Part shown: one piece after another, positions 32,881 to 40,317 of the stretch
How the letters are laid out: every line of letters starts with the position of its first letter
Position numbering within the stretch: position 1 is the stretch's first letter
Source of the DNA: Luteipulveratus flavus
Lineage (GTDB): Bacteria; Actinomycetota; Actinomycetes; Actinomycetales; Dermatophilaceae
Reading direction: 5' to 3'
NCBI RefSeq assembly: GCF_029439465.1
Contig: NZ_JAROAV010000043.1
Location: 1 to 64,000 of the forward strand
Length of the DNA: 64,000 nt
Translations under genes and position numbers: made by a program
The notes under the pieces: model-generated
What the model saw: the letters and a program-made list of their open reading frames with translations, nothing else
Database searches by the model: none
Told to the model about the DNA's origin: nothing

Positions 32881-32886
32881 AACCTA
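32881..32886 (-). promoter_or_regulatory. -10 element TAGGTT, leaderless start at 32874
   Basis: Minus-strand TAGGTT lies 6 nt before the ATG of the DUF456 gene. Confidence 0.6.
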
Positions 32887-32913
32887 GCGGTCGAGAACCT
32901 CGCCCGAGCAGCA

Positions 32914-32950
32914 GGGAGCCCCCGCATCCGGGTCGGATGCGGGGGCTTCC
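32914..32950 (-). terminator. strong hairpin after the DUF7455-type gene
   Basis: Perfect 14-bp arms (32917-32930 and 32934-32947) with a 3-nt loop, extendable to 17 bp with one G-T pair. It lies 24 nt beyond the stop at 32975 on the minus strand and separates that gene from the DUF456 promoter. Confidence 0.75.
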
Positions 32951-32974
32951 TGTGACGCCCGTGAGGCGGCGCGC

Positions 32975-33196
32975 TCAGACCTCCTGGGGCTCCGGCGCGG
33001 TGGACACGTGGAGGCGTTCGCTCTCGTCGATGACCTCTTCGGCGATCGACCGGAGCTTGTCGAGGTGCTCACGGCCGTGGTGGGCGCAGAAGAGAAGCTC
33101 GCTGCCTCCCGTGAGGCGAGCACGGATGAAGGCCTGGGCGCCGCAACGGTCGCAGCGGTCGGCCATCGTCAAAGTGGGGGCAAGAGCGGTCGTCAT
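32975..33196 (-). CDS. small zinc-ribbon protein (DUF7455 type)
   Basis: A 73-residue protein with CDRCGAQAFIRA and LLFCAHHGREH: two Cys pairs/His suited to one zinc ion, then a helix of charged residues. It matches the small actinobacterial family that lies beside sigA or type II topoisomerase genes. Two ATGs compete; the one at 33196 (MTTALAP) has GAGAGG 9 nt upstream and is chosen, the other is at 33205. The promoter-proximal leader carries two hairpins. The function is unknown; the divergent neighbour is parE. Confidence 0.82.
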   Translation of the reverse strand: MTTALAPTLTMADRCDRCGAQAFIRARLTGGSELLFCAHHGREHLDKLRSIAEEVIDESERLHVSTAPEPQEV

Positions 33197-33590
33197 GTCT
33201 GCCATCCTCTCGTCCTGGCGCCGGAGCGCCAATGCGGTGAGGCCCCGAGGGGCCGTACTTCGTAGACGGTGCGGAGCCCGATGTCGTTGCACCGGCTTCC
33301 TTCTCCGTCGTCTCGGAAGTGCCAACAGTCAAGCACGCCGGGGGATTCCCGCGTGTGACTTCTCGTCGTGTGGCGAGCGTCATTCCGGCGAGTTCCCCGC
33401 AGGTCGGCGGCGTGGCGGCGACTACGTTCGCTTCCAGCGCAACGCCCCGGACGCGTCGTGGCCGGGGCGCCGCACGATGGGACGGCAGTTGCGCGCCACC
33501 GGCCTGTCAGCGCCGCCGGTGTCGGCCGCGGCGACTACCCTTCGGTCGACGCATCCGCGTCGATCCGCGAGCACCGCAGGAGCAGCCTCC
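33197..33590 (-). promoter_or_regulatory. 394-nt divergent intergenic region with structured leader
   Basis: Region between the zinc-ribbon gene (minus) and parE (plus). Near the zinc-ribbon start, in transcript order, it has the palindromes GGCCCC-GA-GGGGCC (33241-33254) and TGGCGC-CGGA-GCGCCA (33216-33231), the second ending a few bases before the ribosome site. A minus-strand TTGACT (about 33327-33332) could be a -35 element, but no convincing -10 was found. On the parE side AGGAG lies 8 nt before the GTG; no promoter could be assigned. Confidence 0.4.
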
Positions 33591-35714
33591 GTGGCCATCA
33601 CCACCACGACACGCCCGGCCGACTACACCGCGCGCCACCTCCAGGTCCTGGAGGGGCTGGAGGCGGTGCGCAAGCGTCCGGGCATGTACATCGGCACCAC
33701 GGACACCCGGGGCCTCATGCACTGCCTCTGGGAGATCATCGACAACGCGGTGGACGAGGCCCTGGCCGATCGTGGTGACCACGTGACCGTGTCGCTGCAC
33801 GCGGACGGGTCGGTGTCGGTGGCCGACCGCGGCGCCGGGATCCCGGTGGACATCGAGCCGCGCACGGGCCTCACCGGCGTGGAGGTCGTCTTCACCAAGC
33901 TCCATGCGGGCGGCAAGTTCGGCGGCGGTTCCTACACCGCCTCGGGCGGTCTGCACGGGGTGGGCGCCTCGGTCGTGAACGCCCTGTCCTCCCGGCTCGA
34001 CGTCGAGGTGGACCGAGGCGGCAAGACGTACGCGATGAGCTTCCGGCGGGGTGAGCCGGGCGTCTTCGTCGACGGCAGCGACGGCCCGAGCCCGGACTCG
34101 ACCTTCGAGCCGTACACCGACACCAGCGAGCTGCGGGTCGTCGGCAAGACCAAGCGCGGCGTGACGGGCACGCGCATCCGGTACTGGGCGGACCGGCAGA
34201 TCTTCCTCAAGACCGCGGGCTTCGACTACGACAGCCTCATCACCCGCGCGCGGCAGACCTCCTTCCTCATCCCCGGGCTGACGCTGGTCATCCGCGACGA
34301 GCGGGGTCTGGCAGGGACGGAGGGCGAGAGCGGCCCGCACGAGGAGGTCTTCCAGCACGACGGCGGCATCGGTGAGTTCGCTGAGTTCCTCGCCACCGAT
34401 CCTGCCCTCACCGACGTCTGGCGGTTGCAGGGCAGCGGCAGCTTCACCGAGACCGTGCCGGTCCTGGACTCCAAGGGCCACATGAGTCCCACCGAGGTCG
34501 AGCGCGAGTGCGAGGTCGACATCGCGGTGCGCTGGGGCAACGGCTACGACACGCACGTGCGCTCCTTCGTCAACATCATCTCCACGCCGAAGGGCGGTAC
34601 CCACGCCAGCGGCTTCGAGCAGTCGTTGATGAAGGTGTTCCGCAAGCAGCTGGAGGTCAACGCCCGCAGGCTCAAGGTGGGCGGCGACAAGGTCGAGAAG
34701 GACGACATCCTGGCCGGGCTCACGGCCGTGGTCACCGTCCGGCTGGCCGAGCCGCAGTTCGAGGGCCAGACCAAGGAGGTGCTCGGCACGTCCGCCGTCC
34801 GCCAGATCGTCAGCAAGGTCGTCGAGGGCGAGCTGACCGCCCGGCTGACCTCGACCAAGCGGGACGACAAGGCGCAGTCCGCCCAGCTGCTGGAGAAGGT
34901 CGTCGCCGAGATGAAGTCGCGCATCTCCGCGCGGCTGCACAAGGAGACGCAGCGGCGCAAGACCGCGCTGGAGTCGTCCTCGCTGCCCGGCAAGCTCAAG
35001 GACTGCCGTAGCTCGGACCCGGCCCGGACCGAGCTGTTCATCGTCGAGGGCGATAGCGCGCTCGGCACGGCCAAGGACGCGCGCAGCTCCGACTTCCAGG
35101 CGCTGCTGCCGATCCGCGGCAAGATCCTCAACGTCCAGAAGGCGTCCGTGGGCGACATGCTCAAGAACGCCGAGTGCGCGGCCATCATCCAGGTCGTCGG
35201 CGCCGGCTCGGGCCGGTCGTTCGACGTCGACATGGCTCGCTACGGCAAGGTCATCCTGATGACCGACGCGGACGTCGACGGCGCACACATCCGCACCCTG
35301 CTGCTGACGCTGTTCTTCCGGTACATGCGGCCGCTGGTCGAGGCCGGCCGGGTGTACGCCGCCGTCCCGCCGCTGCACCGCATCGAGACGGCCGCGAGCG
35401 GGCGCAGCAAGGGCGAGCTGATCTACACCTACTCCGAGCAGGAGATGCGGCGCACGGTGGCCGCCCTGCAGAAGAAGGGCCGCACGATCAAGCAGCCGAT
35501 GCAGCGCTACAAGGGCCTCGGCGAGATGGACGCCCACCAGCTGGCCGAGACGACCATGGACCCCCGGCACCGCACGCTGCGCCGGGTCACGATGGCCGAC
35601 GCGGAGGCCGCCGAGCGGGTGTTCGACCTGCTGATGGGCAGCGACGTCGCCCCGCGCAAGGAGTTCATCGTCTCCTCAGCGGGCGAGCTGGACCGCGAGC
35701 GGATCGACGCCTGA
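33591..35714 (+). CDS. parE: DNA topoisomerase IV subunit B (type IIA, GyrB/ParE family)
   Basis: A 707-residue ATPase subunit of a type IIA topoisomerase. GHKL motifs: IIDNAVDEAL, DRGAGIPVDI, GGLHGVGASVVNALS. The TOPRIM part shows EGDSA, PIRGKILNV and DADVDGAHIRTLLLTLFFR with the Mg-binding acidic residues. The C-terminal MQRYKGLGEMDAHQL is intact. GTG start with AGGAG 8 nt upstream. Together with the GyrA-like gene at 40318 it forms a second topoisomerase besides the expected gyrase at the origin. The 3' end overlaps the convergent GlxA gene by 39 nt. Confidence 0.93.
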   Translation: MAITTTTRPADYTARHLQVLEGLEAVRKRPGMYIGTTDTRGLMHCLWEIIDNAVDEALADRGDHVTVSLHADGSVSVADRGAGIPVDIEPRTGLTGVEVVFTKLHAGGKFGGGSYTASGGLHGVGASVVNALSSRLDVEVDRGGKTYAMSFRRGEPGVFVDGSDGPSPDSTFEPYTDTSELRVVGKTKRGVTGTRIRYWADRQIFLKTAGFDYDSLITRARQTSFLIPGLTLVIRDERGLAGTEGESGPHEEVFQHDGGIGEFAEFLATDPALTDVWRLQGSGSFTETVPVLDSKGHMSPTEVERECEVDIAVRWGNGYDTHVRSFVNIISTPKGGTHASGFEQSLMKVFRKQLEVNARRLKVGGDKVEKDDILAGLTAVVTVRLAEPQFEGQTKEVLGTSAVRQIVSKVVEGELTARLTSTKRDDKAQSAQLLEKVVAEMKSRISARLHKETQRRKTALESSSLPGKLKDCRSSDPARTELFIVEGDSALGTAKDARSSDFQALLPIRGKILNVQKASVGDMLKNAECAAIIQVVGAGSGRSFDVDMARYGKVILMTDADVDGAHIRTLLLTLFFRYMRPLVEAGRVYAAVPPLHRIETAASGRSKGELIYTYSEQEMRRTVAALQKKGRTIKQPMQRYKGLGEMDAHQLAETTMDPRHRTLRRVTMADAEAAERVFDLLMGSDVAPRKEFIVSSAGELDRERIDA

Positions 35715-36704
35715 GCCACGGCCCGGCGTGGTGGCGCCGCCCGTCGCGGACTGCGTACGTCGGTAGTGCGACGGGGCGACGCCGTACCGGGTGGTGAAGG
35801 CCTGACGCAGTGACTCGGCGCTGCCGAAGCCGCAGCGGACGGCGATCCGCTCGACGGTCAGCGCGGTCGTGACCAGCAGGTGGGCCGCGGCCTCCACCCG
35901 AGCCCGCCGGACGAACCGGCCCGGCGTCTCGCCGAGGTCCTGCAGGAACAGCCGGGTGAGGTGCCGCTCGCTGACCCCGGCCACCGCTGCGAGGTTCGCG
36001 GTGGTGAGGTCACCGCCCGGGTCGGCGGTGATCCGGTCGACGACCCGCCGGACCACGTCACCGGCTGCTGACGGAGCGCTGGTGAACACGCTCATCTGCG
36101 CCTGGTTCCCGGGCCGCTGCAGATAGGTCACCATGTGCCGCGCGACCGAGCGCGCCAGGTCGGCGCCGCCGTCCTCCTCGATGAACGACAGGGTGAGGTC
36201 GAGCGCGGAGGTCACCCCGGCCGACGTCGCGAGGTTGCCGTCGCGGATGTAGATCGGCGCGGGGTCGAAGCACACCTGCGGGTAGGACGCCGCGAGGTCG
36301 TCCGCGTGGAACCAGTGGGTGGCGGCGCGGCGCCCGTCCAGCACGCCGCTCGCCGCCAGGATCCCGGCGCCGGTGCACACCGACGCGACGCGGCGGGCGT
36401 CCCGGGCGAGCCGGCGTACGTGGGCGACCAGGACGGGGTCGGCGGCGGCCTGCACGTGCCCGATGCCGCCGGACACCAGGACCGTGTCGACCGGCCCGGT
36501 CACCCGCTCCAGCGCTGACTCCGCCTGCAGCGTCAGGCCGCTGCCGCAGACGATGGGCCGCCCACCCGGCGTGGCGACCGTGGGGTCGTACAGCGCGGAC
36601 CGGCGCAGCCAGTTGGCCATGACCAGCGCGCTGGTCACACAGGCGATGTCGATGAGCTCGGCGGCGTGGTAGCCGACGACGACGATGCGGCGTGGCTCGA
36701 TCAT
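35676..36704 (-). CDS. GlxA-family transcriptional regulator (DJ-1/PfpI + AraC)
   Basis: A 342-residue regulator. The N-terminal half (about 8-190) is a DJ-1/PfpI-like amidotransferase fold with the nucleophile-elbow sequence SVCTGAGILAASG; the C-terminal half (about 235-330) is an AraC DNA-binding domain with two helix-turn-helices (TANLAAVAGVSERHLTRLF and TVERIAVRCGFGSAESLRQAF). GlxA-type proteins are usually activators that respond to quaternary amines or unknown ligands. ATG start with a -10 element 6 nt upstream. Its likely target is the divergent membrane protein gene 124 nt away (inference). Confidence 0.92.
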   Translation of the reverse strand: MIEPRRIVVVGYHAAELIDIACVTSALVMANWLRRSALYDPTVATPGGRPIVCGSGLTLQAESALERVTGPVDTVLVSGGIGHVQAAADPVLVAHVRRLARDARRVASVCTGAGILAASGVLDGRRAATHWFHADDLAASYPQVCFDPAPIYIRDGNLATSAGVTSALDLTLSFIEEDGGADLARSVARHMVTYLQRPGNQAQMSVFTSAPSAAGDVVRRVVDRITADPGGDLTTANLAAVAGVSERHLTRLFLQDLGETPGRFVRRARVEAAAHLLVTTALTVERIAVRCGFGSAESLRQAFTTRYGVAPSHYRRTQSATGGATTPGRGSGVDPLAVQLAR

Positions 36705-36710
36705 GGCTTC

Positions 36711-36716
36711 ACGGTA
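36711..36716 (-). promoter_or_regulatory. -10 element TACCGT, leaderless start at 36704
   Basis: Minus-strand TACCGT lies 6 nt before the ATG of the GlxA-type regulator gene. Confidence 0.6.
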
Positions 36717-36828
36717 CGGCGCCGCCGCCCGCCTCCACCGGTGTCCGGGAGGACGCCGTGCCCAGCAGAACGGACACGGTCGGGCTCGGCCGTTCCCTGA
36801 GCGGCAGGGCCGGCCGAGGCTGAGCGGC

Positions 36829-37245
36829 ATGACCTCACCACGGCTGACCACACCCCGGACCGACGGACCGCGCACCTGTCGCCCGATCGCCCGGCACTAC
36901 CTCGAGATGGTCGCGGCGATGCTGGCCGGGATGCTGCTGCTCGCAACGGCGCGCGCGATGCTCGGCGCGGACGTCTCGTTCGAGGAGCGTCCCGCGCTCG
37001 GCTACCTGCTGATGGCGACCGACATGTCGATCGCCATGGCCGCCCTGATGCGATGGCGCGGACACACCTGGTCGCGCACGCTGGAGATGTGCGCGGTCAT
37101 GTACGTGCCGCTCGTGCTGGTCCCGCTCGTGCGGGCCGGGGTGATGAGCGCGATGGACTTCATGATGGTGGCGCACGTCGCGATGCTCGTCCTCATGCTC
37201 GGCGTCGTCCTGCTGCGGCGGGCGGAGTACGCCCACGACCACTAG
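36829..37245 (+). CDS. Met-rich four-helix membrane protein
   Basis: A 138-residue membrane protein with about four helices (roughly 28-46, 52-68, 75-97, 105-127). It is very rich in methionine (MATDMSIAMAALM, MSAMDFMMVAHVAM, MLVLMLGVVL) and has a C-terminal HDH. Such composition is seen in some metal-handling membrane proteins, but I do not recognise the family. The ATG at 36829 is the first that leaves out an upstream hydrophilic stretch antisense to the regulator. It is divergent from the GlxA-type gene, which may control it. Confidence 0.65.
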   Translation: MTSPRLTTPRTDGPRTCRPIARHYLEMVAAMLAGMLLLATARAMLGADVSFEERPALGYLLMATDMSIAMAALMRWRGHTWSRTLEMCAVMYVPLVLVPLVRAGVMSAMDFMMVAHVAMLVLMLGVVLLRRAEYAHDH

Positions 37246-37260
37246 CCGCTCCCGGCGACG

Positions 37261-37266
37261 TAGGCT
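37261..37266 (+). promoter_or_regulatory. -10 element TAGGCT, leaderless start at 37273
   Basis: TAGGCT lies 6 nt before the ATG of the HhH-GPD gene, so this gene has its own promoter only 15 nt after the preceding stop. Confidence 0.6.
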
Positions 37267-37272
37267 GCGCTC

Positions 37273-37851
37273 ATGGCCGCGACGCTGCACCTCGCCCAGG
37301 AACCGGCTGCCGACGAGATCCTGTCCACCGACCCGTTCGGGCTGCTCGTCGGGATGCTGCTGGACCAGCAGTACCCGATGGAGCACGCGTTCCGGGGGCC
37401 GGCCAAGATCGCGCAGCGGTTCGGCACCCTCGACCCCGCCGCGATCGCCGACGCCGACCCGGAGTCGTTCGCCGATCTGTGCGTCACCCCGCCGGCGATC
37501 CACCGGTACGGCCGCTCGATGGCCGGCCGCGTCCAGCAGCTGGCCGCGACGGTGCGCGACGAGTACGACGGCGACGCCTCGCGGATCTGGACCACCGCCG
37601 GCTCGACGGGAGATCTGCTGAAGCGGCTGAAGGCGCTGCCCGGGTACGGCGAGCAGAAGGCGAAGATCTTCGCTGCCCTGCTGGGCAAGCAGCTCGACGT
37701 CCGGCACGACGGCTGGCGCGAGGCGATCGGCCCGTACGCCGAGGGGGGTAGCTTCCGCTCGGTCGCCGACGTGGTGGACGAGGACTCGCTGCAGAAGGTG
37801 CGCGAGTTCAAGAAGGCCGCCAAGGCGAAGGCGAAGGCCGCGCAGAGCTGA
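37273..37851 (+). CDS. HhH-GPD-type base excision repair protein
   Basis: A 192-residue helix-hairpin-helix protein of the small actinobacterial HhH-GPD group. GLLVGMLLDQQYPMEHAFRGP is the characteristic N-terminal helix with the QQ-type pocket, and KALPGYGEQKAKIFAALLG is the hairpin (LPGxG...KA). There is no Fe-S Cys cluster of the EndoIII type. The C-terminus is a Lys/Ala-rich basic tail (KKAAKAKAKAA) suited to DNA contact. It should be a DNA glycosylase or a related protein; the lesion is unknown. Confidence 0.85.
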   Translation: MAATLHLAQEPAADEILSTDPFGLLVGMLLDQQYPMEHAFRGPAKIAQRFGTLDPAAIADADPESFADLCVTPPAIHRYGRSMAGRVQQLAATVRDEYDGDASRIWTTAGSTGDLLKRLKALPGYGEQKAKIFAALLGKQLDVRHDGWREAIGPYAEGGSFRSVADVVDEDSLQKVREFKKAAKAKAKAAQS

Positions 37852-37894
37852 CGAATCCCCGGGCGCGCCGCCACCGTGTGCGGCGCCGCCCGGT

Positions 37895-37900
37895 TAGGTT
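37895..37900 (+). promoter_or_regulatory. -10 element TAGGTT near-leaderless start at 37909
   Basis: TAGGTT ends 8 nt before the ATG of the APC permease gene. Confidence 0.55.
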
Positions 37901-37908
37901 GTCCTGGT

Positions 37909-39342
37909 ATGAGCCACGTCACGGAGGCGGAGCCGGTCGGGCCACGGGCGGAGCAGCCCGAGCTGAAGCGGGTCATGGGCCCGAAGCTGCTGCTGCTGTT
38001 CATCGTCGGGGACATCCTGGGCACCGGCATCTACGCCCTGACCGGCGAGATCGCCGGCGAGGTCGGCGGCGCCGCCTGGGCTCCCTTCCTGCTGGCCTTC
38101 GCGATCGCGATGGTGACCGCGTTCTCCTACCTGGAGCTGGTCACCAAGTACCCCGCCGCCGGCGGTGCCGCCGTCTTCGTGCACAAGGCGTTCGGCGTGC
38201 ACTTCGTCACCTTCGTGGTCTGCTTCGCGGTGATGTGCTCCGGCATCACCTCGGCGTCCACGGCGTCCCAAGCCTTCGCGTCCAACCTCGCCAAGGGTCT
38301 GGAGTGGGAGGCGAGCGATGGTCAGGTGATGCTGATCGCGCTCGGCTTCATGCTGCTGGTCATGCTGATCAACCTGCGCGGCGTCGGCGAGAGCGTGCGG
38401 GCGAACGTCGTCCTCACCCTGGTCGAGGTGTCCGGTCTGCTGCTGGTGATCCTCGTCGGGTTCTGGGCGATGACCCAGGGCAAGGCGGACTTCTCCCGCG
38501 TCACCGTCTTCGAGTCGCCGAGCGACAAGAGCACCTTCCTCGCCGTGACGGCCGCGACCTCGCTGGCCTTCTTCGCGATGGTGGGCTTCGAGGACTCGGT
38601 CAACATGGCCGAGGAGACCAAGGACCCGGTGCGGATCTTCCCCCGGATGATGATCACCGGCATCACCGTCACCGGCATCATCTACGTGCTGGTGTCGATC
38701 TGCGCGGTCGCCCTGGTGCCGATCGGCGAGCTCGCCGGCAGTGAGACGCCGCTGGTGACGGTGGTCGAGAAGGGCGCACCGGACCTCCCGATCGAGCGGA
38801 TCCTGCCGTTCATCTCGATGTTCGCCGTCGCCAACTCGGCCCTGATCAACATGCTGATGGCCAGCCGCCTGCTGTACGGGCTGTCCAAGCAGGAGGTGCT
38901 GCCCCGGCCGCTCGGGCGGGTGCTGCCGGGTCGGCGGACGCCGTGGGTGGCGATACTGTTCACCACCGCCATCGCCTTCGGACTGATCAGCTACGTCACG
39001 TCCCAGTCCGGCAGTGACATCGTCAAGAACCTCGGCGGGACCACCTCCCTGCTCCTGCTGGCGGTCTTCAGCGTGGTGAACGTCGCGGTGCTGGTGCTAC
39101 GCCGCGACCACGTGGGCGCCGACCACTTCCGGACCCCGACGTACCTGCCCGTCGTCGGCGCGATCACCTGTGCCTTCCTGGTGCTGCCCAAGCTCTCCGG
39201 CCGGGACAGCGAGCAGTACGTCATCGCGGGCTGGCTGCTGCTGCTCGGGCTGGTGCTGTGGGTCATCACCTGGTTCGTCAACCGGGCGTTCTACGCGCAC
39301 CGGACCTACCTGCACGACCCCGACCACCTCGAGGACGACTGA
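37909..39342 (+). CDS. APC-family amino acid permease
   Basis: A 477-residue permease with about 12-13 membrane helices. The helix 1 break FIVGDILGTGIYALTGEIAG (GxGIY) is the substrate-binding signature of the APC superfamily, and ELVTKYPAAGGAAVFVHKAFG is the conserved helix 2-3 loop. The helix-6 break MVGFEDSVNMAEETKDP is also typical. It probably imports amino acids or exchanges them; the substrate is not readable. No metabolic gene is co-transcribed. Confidence 0.92.
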   Translation: MSHVTEAEPVGPRAEQPELKRVMGPKLLLLFIVGDILGTGIYALTGEIAGEVGGAAWAPFLLAFAIAMVTAFSYLELVTKYPAAGGAAVFVHKAFGVHFVTFVVCFAVMCSGITSASTASQAFASNLAKGLEWEASDGQVMLIALGFMLLVMLINLRGVGESVRANVVLTLVEVSGLLLVILVGFWAMTQGKADFSRVTVFESPSDKSTFLAVTAATSLAFFAMVGFEDSVNMAEETKDPVRIFPRMMITGITVTGIIYVLVSICAVALVPIGELAGSETPLVTVVEKGAPDLPIERILPFISMFAVANSALINMLMASRLLYGLSKQEVLPRPLGRVLPGRRTPWVAILFTTAIAFGLISYVTSQSGSDIVKNLGGTTSLLLLAVFSVVNVAVLVLRRDHVGADHFRTPTYLPVVGAITCAFLVLPKLSGRDSEQYVIAGWLLLLGLVLWVITWFVNRAFYAHRTYLHDPDHLEDD

Positions 39343-39349
39343 GTCGGAC

Positions 39350-40285
39350 CTACGCGGGCCCGGCCTGCCAGGTGATGGACGGCTTCGGCGGCTTGACGCA
39401 CGAGTCCGGCAGCGACGCGCCCTCGACGCGGGTGACGCGCACCTGCCAGACCTCCTCGCCCCGGGTGACCTCGACCACGCCCTCGCCGGCGTCCGGCGGC
39501 GTCCGCAGCGCAGTGAGGCCGAGCTCGCCGACCGCCTGACGGACCCAGGACTCGGCCGCCTGCGCGGCGGGGGAGAGGCAGCTGCGACCCCGGTCGTGCG
39601 CAGCGGTGCTCAGCTCGGCCGGGAGGCGGCCCTGACGCTCCGCCTCGAAGGCGAGGACGGCGAGGTCGGCGTCCAGGCGGGCCCACGTCTGGCCGGACGG
39701 CAGCATGATGCCGGTCGGCGCGAACCGGTGGCCGCCGGTGTGCGAGCACTCCAGGACGCGGGCGGGCAGCCGCTCGGCGGCCTCCAGCGCGACGGGCCGC
39801 CCGCGGACGGCGCAGCAGAGGTCCCGACGACCGTTGGTGCACACCAGCAGCAACGGCTCCCGGGTCTCCTCCAGACCGGGCACGGCCGCCTCGACCCGGT
39901 CCGGCTCGGTGCCGACCAGGTCGGACCAAGGAAGCCGCAGCAGGTCGGTGGGGTCGTCGATCTCGCCCTCGACGAGCCACGGCTCCCGGGCCAGCCCGCC
40001 GGCGATCCAGACCCTGGAACCGGGCTCGGCGTGGACGTCCGCGTGCCGACCGGGCTCACGGACGAGCAGCAGCCGCCCGCCCGCGTCCGCGCACGCCGTC
40101 GTCAGCGCGTGACCGAGGTCGGGCACCAGGTGGGAGTCCAGCGCCGCCTCGCGTCCCCAGGGCCCGGGCTGTTCCAGCGCCACCCAGAACTGCGCCTGCG
40201 ACGCCGTACCCCAGGCCGGGAGCTCGGCGTCCTCCCACTGCACGGAGCACGCGGTCGGACTGCTGTGAGCGTGTGTGGTCATCAC
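39350..40285 (-). CDS. sucrase/ferredoxin-like family protein
   Basis: A 311-residue member of the sucrase/ferredoxin-like family (thioredoxin-like ferredoxin fold). The diagnostic cysteine stretch is CTNGRRDLCCAVRGRPVA, followed by ECSHTGGHRFAPTGIMLPSG; the four Cys can hold a [2Fe-2S] cluster. An N-terminal Cys (TACSVQWE) and a late WQVRVTRVE strand also fit. The function is not known. A -10 element 7 nt before GTG 40285 favours that start over the adjacent ATG at 40282. It lies 32 nt after the parC stop on the same strand. Confidence 0.88.
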   Translation of the reverse strand: MMTTHAHSSPTACSVQWEDAELPAWGTASQAQFWVALEQPGPWGREAALDSHLVPDLGHALTTACADAGGRLLLVREPGRHADVHAEPGSRVWIAGGLAREPWLVEGEIDDPTDLLRLPWSDLVGTEPDRVEAAVPGLEETREPLLLVCTNGRRDLCCAVRGRPVALEAAERLPARVLECSHTGGHRFAPTGIMLPSGQTWARLDADLAVLAFEAERQGRLPAELSTAAHDRGRSCLSPAAQAAESWVRQAVGELGLTALRTPPDAGEGVVEVTRGEEVWQVRVTRVEGASLPDSCVKPPKPSITWQAGPA

Positions 40286-40292
40286 GCGCTCG

Positions 40293-40298
40293 ACCCTA
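40293..40298 (-). promoter_or_regulatory. -10 element TAGGGT, leaderless start at 40285
   Basis: Minus-strand TAGGGT lies 7 nt before the GTG at 40285. It falls between the parC stop and the sucrase/ferredoxin gene, giving that gene its own promoter. Confidence 0.55.
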
Positions 40299-40317
40299 GA
40301 CGGCGGCCACGACCCGG

